64,000 nt of DNA from Marixanthomonas spongiae (GTDB lineage: Bacteria; Bacteroidota; Bacteroidia; Flavobacteriales; Flavobacteriaceae). Below the pieces are notes generated by a model. The model did not search any database and had not been told where the DNA came from. It saw only the letters and a list, made by a program, of their open reading frames with translations. Positions 61,601 to 64,000 of this stretch are shown in pieces. The stretch's first letter is position 1. Each line of letters starts with the position of its first letter. A program made the position numbers and the translations under genes. The stretch lies in the NCBI RefSeq assembly GCF_003095375.1, contig NZ_QEHR01000006.1, positions 62,001 to 126,000 on the forward strand, given 5' to 3'.

Positions 61601-62979
61601 AAGCAATGGGGAAAAAACAAAAAGCCGTGCTCGATAAAATGAAACCCCGTTTTATTGAAAATGCTTCCAAGAAAGGCCATGACCCCGAAAAACTAGAAAA
61701 AATCTGGCGAGATTGGGAAGCGTTTGCAAGTTATGCCTTTAACAAATCGCACTCTACTTGCTACGCGTGGATTGCGTATCAAACTGCTTATTTAAAAGCC
61801 CATTACCCGGCCGAATATATGGCGGCAGTGCTTTCCAATAATATGAACGACATTAAGCAGGTGACCTTTTTTATGGAAGAGTGCAAGCGGATGGGCTTAA
61901 CGGTCTTGGGCCCGGACGTGAACGAATCCTTCTATAAATTTACGGTAAACGATCAAGGTGCCATCCGTTTTGGAATGGGCGCCGTTAAAGGGGTTGGCGG
62001 CAATGCCGTGGCCACAATTGTTGAGAACAGGAAAGATGGTTCCTATAAATCCATTTTCGATCTTGCCAAACGTATCGATTTACGTGCGGCCAATAAAAAG
62101 GCCTTTGAAAGCTTAGCACTGGCTGGCGGTTTTGACAGTTTTGACACCCATAGGGCACAGTACCTTCACGATGAAGGCGATGGCGTGATGTTTGTGGAAA
62201 AAGTACTGAAATATGCTTCAAAATATCAAGAAACGCAAAACTCATCGCAAGTGAGTTTGTTCGGTGAGGCGAGCGAAGTGCAAATTCCCGAACCAGAAGT
62301 ACCACCATGTGAAGAATGGGGCACGATGAAAAAACTGAAACTGGAAAGAGATGTGGTAGGCGTTTATATTTCCGGGCATCCCCTAGATGATTTTAAAATG
62401 GAAATGAAGTATTTTACCAACTGTAAGGTTTCGGATTTCAACAACCTTGAGAAATTTGTTAATAGAGAGCTGAGTTTTGGAGGTGTTATAAGCGATGTTC
62501 AGCATAGGGAGTCCAAAGCAGGTCGTGGTTGGGCCATTTTTACCGTTGAAGATTATGAAGACAGCTACGAGTTTAAGATATTTGGCGAAGAATATTTGAA
62601 GCTGCGGCATTTTTTGATGCCCAATTCCTTTATACACGCTCGGGTGTACGTTAAGGAAGGATGGACTAATCGTGATACAGGAAAAAAAGGCGATCCAAGA
62701 ATTCAATATTCCAGTATGTTGCAATTGCACGATGTGTTGCAAAAACATTCCAAAAAATTGACTATCCGTTTACCACTTGAAGATGTGGAAACCGACCGTA
62801 TTGAGCGGTTAAACGATTTATTCACTATTCATAAAGGCGACAAGCAGTTGCGGTTTTTAGTGTATGAAATGACCGATAAGATTAAAATAAACATGCCCAG
62901 CCGCACCCGGAAAATTGAAATAAACAAAGAACTGTTGGATGAATTAAGTAAGGAACAGGTTCACTTCAAACTCAATTAA
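58627..62979 (+). CDS. dnaE: DNA polymerase III alpha subunit with N-terminal exonuclease
   Basis: Main replicative polymerase, 1450 residues. The N-terminus (1-195) is a DEDDh 3'-5' exonuclease: FDTETTG with Asp6 and Glu8, VGQNVGFDLNIM, and HNATADVEAT. Then a linker, a PHP domain (HLHNHS at 264-269), the polymerase domain with catalytic Asp680/682/684 (PDIDIDF), the finger and beta-binding regions, and a C-terminal OB-like domain (about 1240-1340). The fused exonuclease can proofread without a separate epsilon subunit; this fusion is seen in other Bacteroidota. Thioredoxin follows on the same strand. Confidence 0.97.
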   Translation: MYLIFDTETTGLPKRWDAPVTDTDNWPRCIQIAWQLHDAMGNLIEHQDFLVQPDGFTVPFDAEKIHGISTELAQKEGTPLHEVAEKFANALSRTKFVVGQNVGFDLNIMGAEFHRLQMHNPLPQLPVLDTCTETTAQLCQIPGGRGGKFKLPTLTELHEFLFNEPFAEAHNATADVEATTRCFLELVRRNIFTETELDVPSGYFEEFSKENPKEIELIGLEHINLKKASEKIRQEIEAATQTEAISSEEIKENIATLEETAFSHLHNHSQFSILQSTSSTQDLVQAAIKNDMPAVALTDSGNMMGAFHFTKAVNTYNAGLAEEEKHKELKAIVGCEFFVCEDHLNKNHKDNGYQIVLLAKNKNGYHNLAKMASIAYTEGFYYVPRIDKDVISKYKEDIIVLTGSMYGEVPGKILNVGEHQAEEALLWWKEQFGDDLYVEIMRHNQEDEKRVNTVLVELAKKHDVKLVACNNTYYINKEDANAHDILLCVKDGEKQATPIGRGRGYRYGLPNDEYYFKSQEEMKSLFKDLPEAISNISEVVDKIEPYSLAREVLLPKFSIPEEFQHPKDAEDGGNRGENAYLKHLTFKGAKKRYAEITPEIEERINFELSVIENTGYPGYFLITEDFIREARNMGVSVGPGRGSAAGSVVAYCLEITNIDPIKYDLLFERFLNPDRVSMPDIDIDFDDEGRGKVMDYVIEKYGANQVAQIITYGTMAAKSSIRDTARVLDLPLNEADRIAKLIPNMTKLSKIFGMDEQQLRSKFRSDELPKVNELLNLSEGSDLEAETINQAKILEGSVRNTGIHACGVIITPDDITNFVPVSVAKDSDLYVTQFDNSVVESAGLLKMDFLGLKTLTLIKDTVKIVKHKHNIDLDPDSFPLDDEETYALFQRGETVGIFQYESPGMQKYMKELKPTVFADLIAMNALYRPGPLEYIPSFIRRKNGEEEIDYDLPAMEEYLQETYGITVYQEQVMLLSQKLADFSKGDADVLRKAMGKKQKAVLDKMKPRFIENASKKGHDPEKLEKIWRDWEAFASYAFNKSHSTCYAWIAYQTAYLKAHYPAEYMAAVLSNNMNDIKQVTFFMEECKRMGLTVLGPDVNESFYKFTVNDQGAIRFGMGAVKGVGGNAVATIVENRKDGSYKSIFDLAKRIDLRAANKKAFESLALAGGFDSFDTHRAQYLHDEGDGVMFVEKVLKYASKYQETQNSSQVSLFGEASEVQIPEPEVPPCEEWGTMKKLKLERDVVGVYISGHPLDDFKMEMKYFTNCKVSDFNNLEKFVNRELSFGGVISDVQHRESKAGRGWAIFTVEDYEDSYEFKIFGEEYLKLRHFLMPNSFIHARVYVKEGWTNRDTGKKGDPRIQYSSMLQLHDVLQKHSKKLTIRLPLEDVETDRIERLNDLFTIHKGDKQLRFLVYEMTDKIKINMPSRTRKIEINKELLDELSKEQVHFKLN

Positions 62980-63052
62980 TACTATCAACAAAAACAATAA
63001 ACCTATTATATAAAGTAATGTTAGGGCTGTAAGGTTTGGCCCAAAAAATGAC

Positions 63053-63060
63053 TACTTTTG
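63053..63060 (+). promoter_or_regulatory. -7 box TACTTTTG of trxA
   Basis: TAnnTTTG, 23 bases before ATG 63084. Confidence 0.5.
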
Positions 63061-63083
63061 CGTAACAATAAAAAAACAAAATT

Positions 63084-63401
63084 ATGGCTTTAGAAATAAC
63101 TGATGCAACATTTGACGAAACCGTTTTAAAAAGCGACAAACCGGTTTTGGTCGATTTTTGGGCTGCTTGGTGCGGACCGTGCCGAATGGTAGGACCTATC
63201 ATTGATGAAATAAGTAAGGACTACGATGGCAAAGCCGTTGTGGGCAAAGTTGATGTTGACGCCAACCAAGAGTTTGCCTCAAAATACGGGGTGAGGAATA
63301 TTCCTACCGTATTGGTGTTCCATAAAGGTGAATTAGTGGGCAGACAAGTAGGTGTTGCACCTAAAAACGTATATGAAGAAGCGATTGACAAGCTTTTGTA
63401 A
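63084..63401 (+). CDS. trxA: Thioredoxin
   Basis: 105 residues, cytoplasmic (no signal), with the redox pair Cys30-Cys33 in WAAWCGPCRM, the buried Asp in VLVDFW, and the cis-Pro in NIPTVLVF. General disulfide reductant for ribonucleotide reductase and others. A clear terminator follows. Confidence 0.97.
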   Translation: MALEITDATFDETVLKSDKPVLVDFWAAWCGPCRMVGPIIDEISKDYDGKAVVGKVDVDANQEFASKYGVRNIPTVLVFHKGELVGRQVGVAPKNVYEEAIDKLL

Positions 63402-63431
63402 TAAGAAATTTGAAAAAGAAAAATTAAGTTG

Positions 63432-63463
63432 AAAAGGCTTGGCGTATTGTCAAGCCTTTTCTT
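63432..63463 (+). terminator. Terminator of trxA
   Basis: AAAAGGCTTG and CAAGCCTTTT form a 10-bp stem around GCGTATTGT, with CTTATTTT after it. Confidence 0.85.
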
Positions 63464-63503
63464 ATTTTAGTGAGGTAGTAAATCTTGGATTTACGTAATT
63501 GAA

Positions 63504-63526
63504 CCTGCCTTTGCCGGCAGGCAGGC
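63504..63526. repeat. GCCGGC-type palindromic repeat
   Basis: CCTGCCTTTGCCGGCAGGCAGG, same family as 11683 and 45171. It is followed by a second palindrome CCCGCTTAAAAGCGGG (63531-63546). Confidence 0.65.
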
Positions 63527-63581
63527 AAACCCCGCTTAAAAGCGGGATCTAATAAAGGGAAATAACAAGTTAAATTAAAAA

Positions 63582-63600
63582 GATTCCCGCTCTTGCGGAC
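63582..63600. repeat. CCCGC-type repeat just before clpP
   Basis: GATTCCCGCTCTTGCGGA, a hairpin-forming unit ending about six bases before ATG 63606. Same type as 29049-29068. Confidence 0.6.
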
Positions 63601-63605
63601 ATGAT

Positions 63606-64000
63606 ATGGAAAAAGAAAAAACATACAAAGCACAGGATAAAATAGACAATCAACTGTTAAACGAACGTAAAGTGTTTCTTTGGGGACAAGTGGACGACAA
63701 TAGTGCCCGCCACGTTGTGGATAGGTTGTTGTATTTAGATTCGTTGAGCAATGATGAAATAAAACTCTACATCAACAGCCCGGGAGGCTATGTGACCGCA
63801 GGTTTCTCTATGTATGATACAATTAAACAAATTAAAAGTCCTGTTTCAACCATTTGCACAGGTTTAGCCGCTTCTATGGGGAGTATTTTGCTTTCAGCTG
63901 GAGAAAAAGGGAAGCGTTACATTCAACCCAACGCCCGGGTGATGATACACCAGCCCAGTGGTGGCGCAAGAGGGCCTGCAAGCGATATTGAGATCACCGC
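63606..64000 (+). CDS. clpP: ATP-dependent Clp protease proteolytic subunit, partial
   Basis: Starts at ATG 63606 and runs off the window end; 131 residues are present. ClpP is the serine peptidase of ClpAP/ClpXP. Visible residues are [12 protein letters not shown], nucleophile Ser90 in GLAASMGS, and His115 in MIHQPSGG; the catalytic Asp lies beyond the window. The N-terminus ([25 protein letters not shown]) lacks a propeptide. The gene follows the palindromic repeat at 63582, not the usual tig-clpP-clpX order on this side. Confidence 0.94.
   Translation, partial: MEKEKTYKAQDKIDNQLLNERKVFLWGQVDDNSARHVVDRLLYLDSLSNDEIKLYINSPGGYVTAGFSMYDTIKQIKSPVSTICTGLAASMGSILLSAGEKGKRYIQPNARVMIHQPSGGARGPASDIEIT

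Overview
The window looks like a single chromosomal stretch from a flavobacterium (Bacteroidota, probably a marine Flavobacteriaceae member). The evidence is the lineage-restricted families (DUF3098, DUF3127, DUF4271, DUF4296, a C-terminal T9SS sorting domain, a three-subunit succinate dehydrogenase with one five-helix cytochrome b), the near absence of Shine-Dalgarno sites, and many Bacteroidota-type promoters (TTG about 18-21 bp upstream of TAnnTTTG). Genes are dense and lie on both strands; several convergent pairs overlap at their 3' ends. I saw no rRNA, tRNA, CRISPR array, prophage or intact insertion sequence.

Layout. 1-3.7 kb: sdhCAB. 3.7-4.7 kb: a frameshifted nuclease-like gene beside a vsr-type endonuclease, a probable restriction-modification remnant. 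4.7-10 kb: a TPR hybrid sensor kinase, then a methionine/glutamine aminotransferase and an omega-amidase separated by three small genes. 10-18 kb: Ig-like lipoprotein, ComF-like protein, coiled-coil membrane protein, glyS, a sensor kinase, a flavin reductase and a DUF3127 protein. 18-22.4 kb: an AtoE-type fatty-acid transporter split by a one-base frameshift, aat, tag and a TonB-like protein. 22.4-25.7 kb: ftsX-DUF3098-uppP-truB on the minus strand, interrupted by a HepT/MntA (HEPN/MNT) toxin-antitoxin pair. 25.9-33.4 kb: leuS (with two unusual insertions), a zinc metallopeptidase, saccharopine dehydrogenase-like protein, DUF423 and pckA. 33.4-40 kb: hemD, DUF4271, a Dpm1-like glycosyltransferase, pyrC, DUF4296, an SDR and tyrS. 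40-46 kb: an AT-rich lipoprotein, a possible small RNA, a LuxE-like protein, a T9SS cargo protein, a PhoB/PhoR-like pair and a MurG-like glycosyltransferase. 46-51 kb: trmB, a LysE exporter, an alkyltransferase-like protein, then an Fe-S/electron-transfer cluster (Mrp/ApbC, NifU-type scaffold, ferredoxin reductase, ferredoxin). 51-57.5 kb: SGNH hydrolase, metallophosphoesterase, DUF3050, glutaryl-CoA dehydrogenase, trmN6-like methyltransferase, rimM and rpsP. 57.9-64 kb: a DUF2383 protein, a dnaE with a fused proofreading exonuclease, trxA and the start of a clpP.

Most of the window is housekeeping: TCA cycle, gluconeogenesis, translation, tRNA modification and Fe-S biogenesis. The accessory material is small and scattered: the vsr/nuclease remnant, the HepT/MntA module, the AT-rich lipoprotein, and several families of short palindromic repeats. 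Two of those repeats have entered reading frames without breaking them (leuS and the glycosyltransferase). Two others sit directly against start codons (the metallopeptidase and clpP). A recurring regulatory theme is a -7 promoter box only 4-7 bases upstream of the start codon, which predicts leaderless mRNAs.
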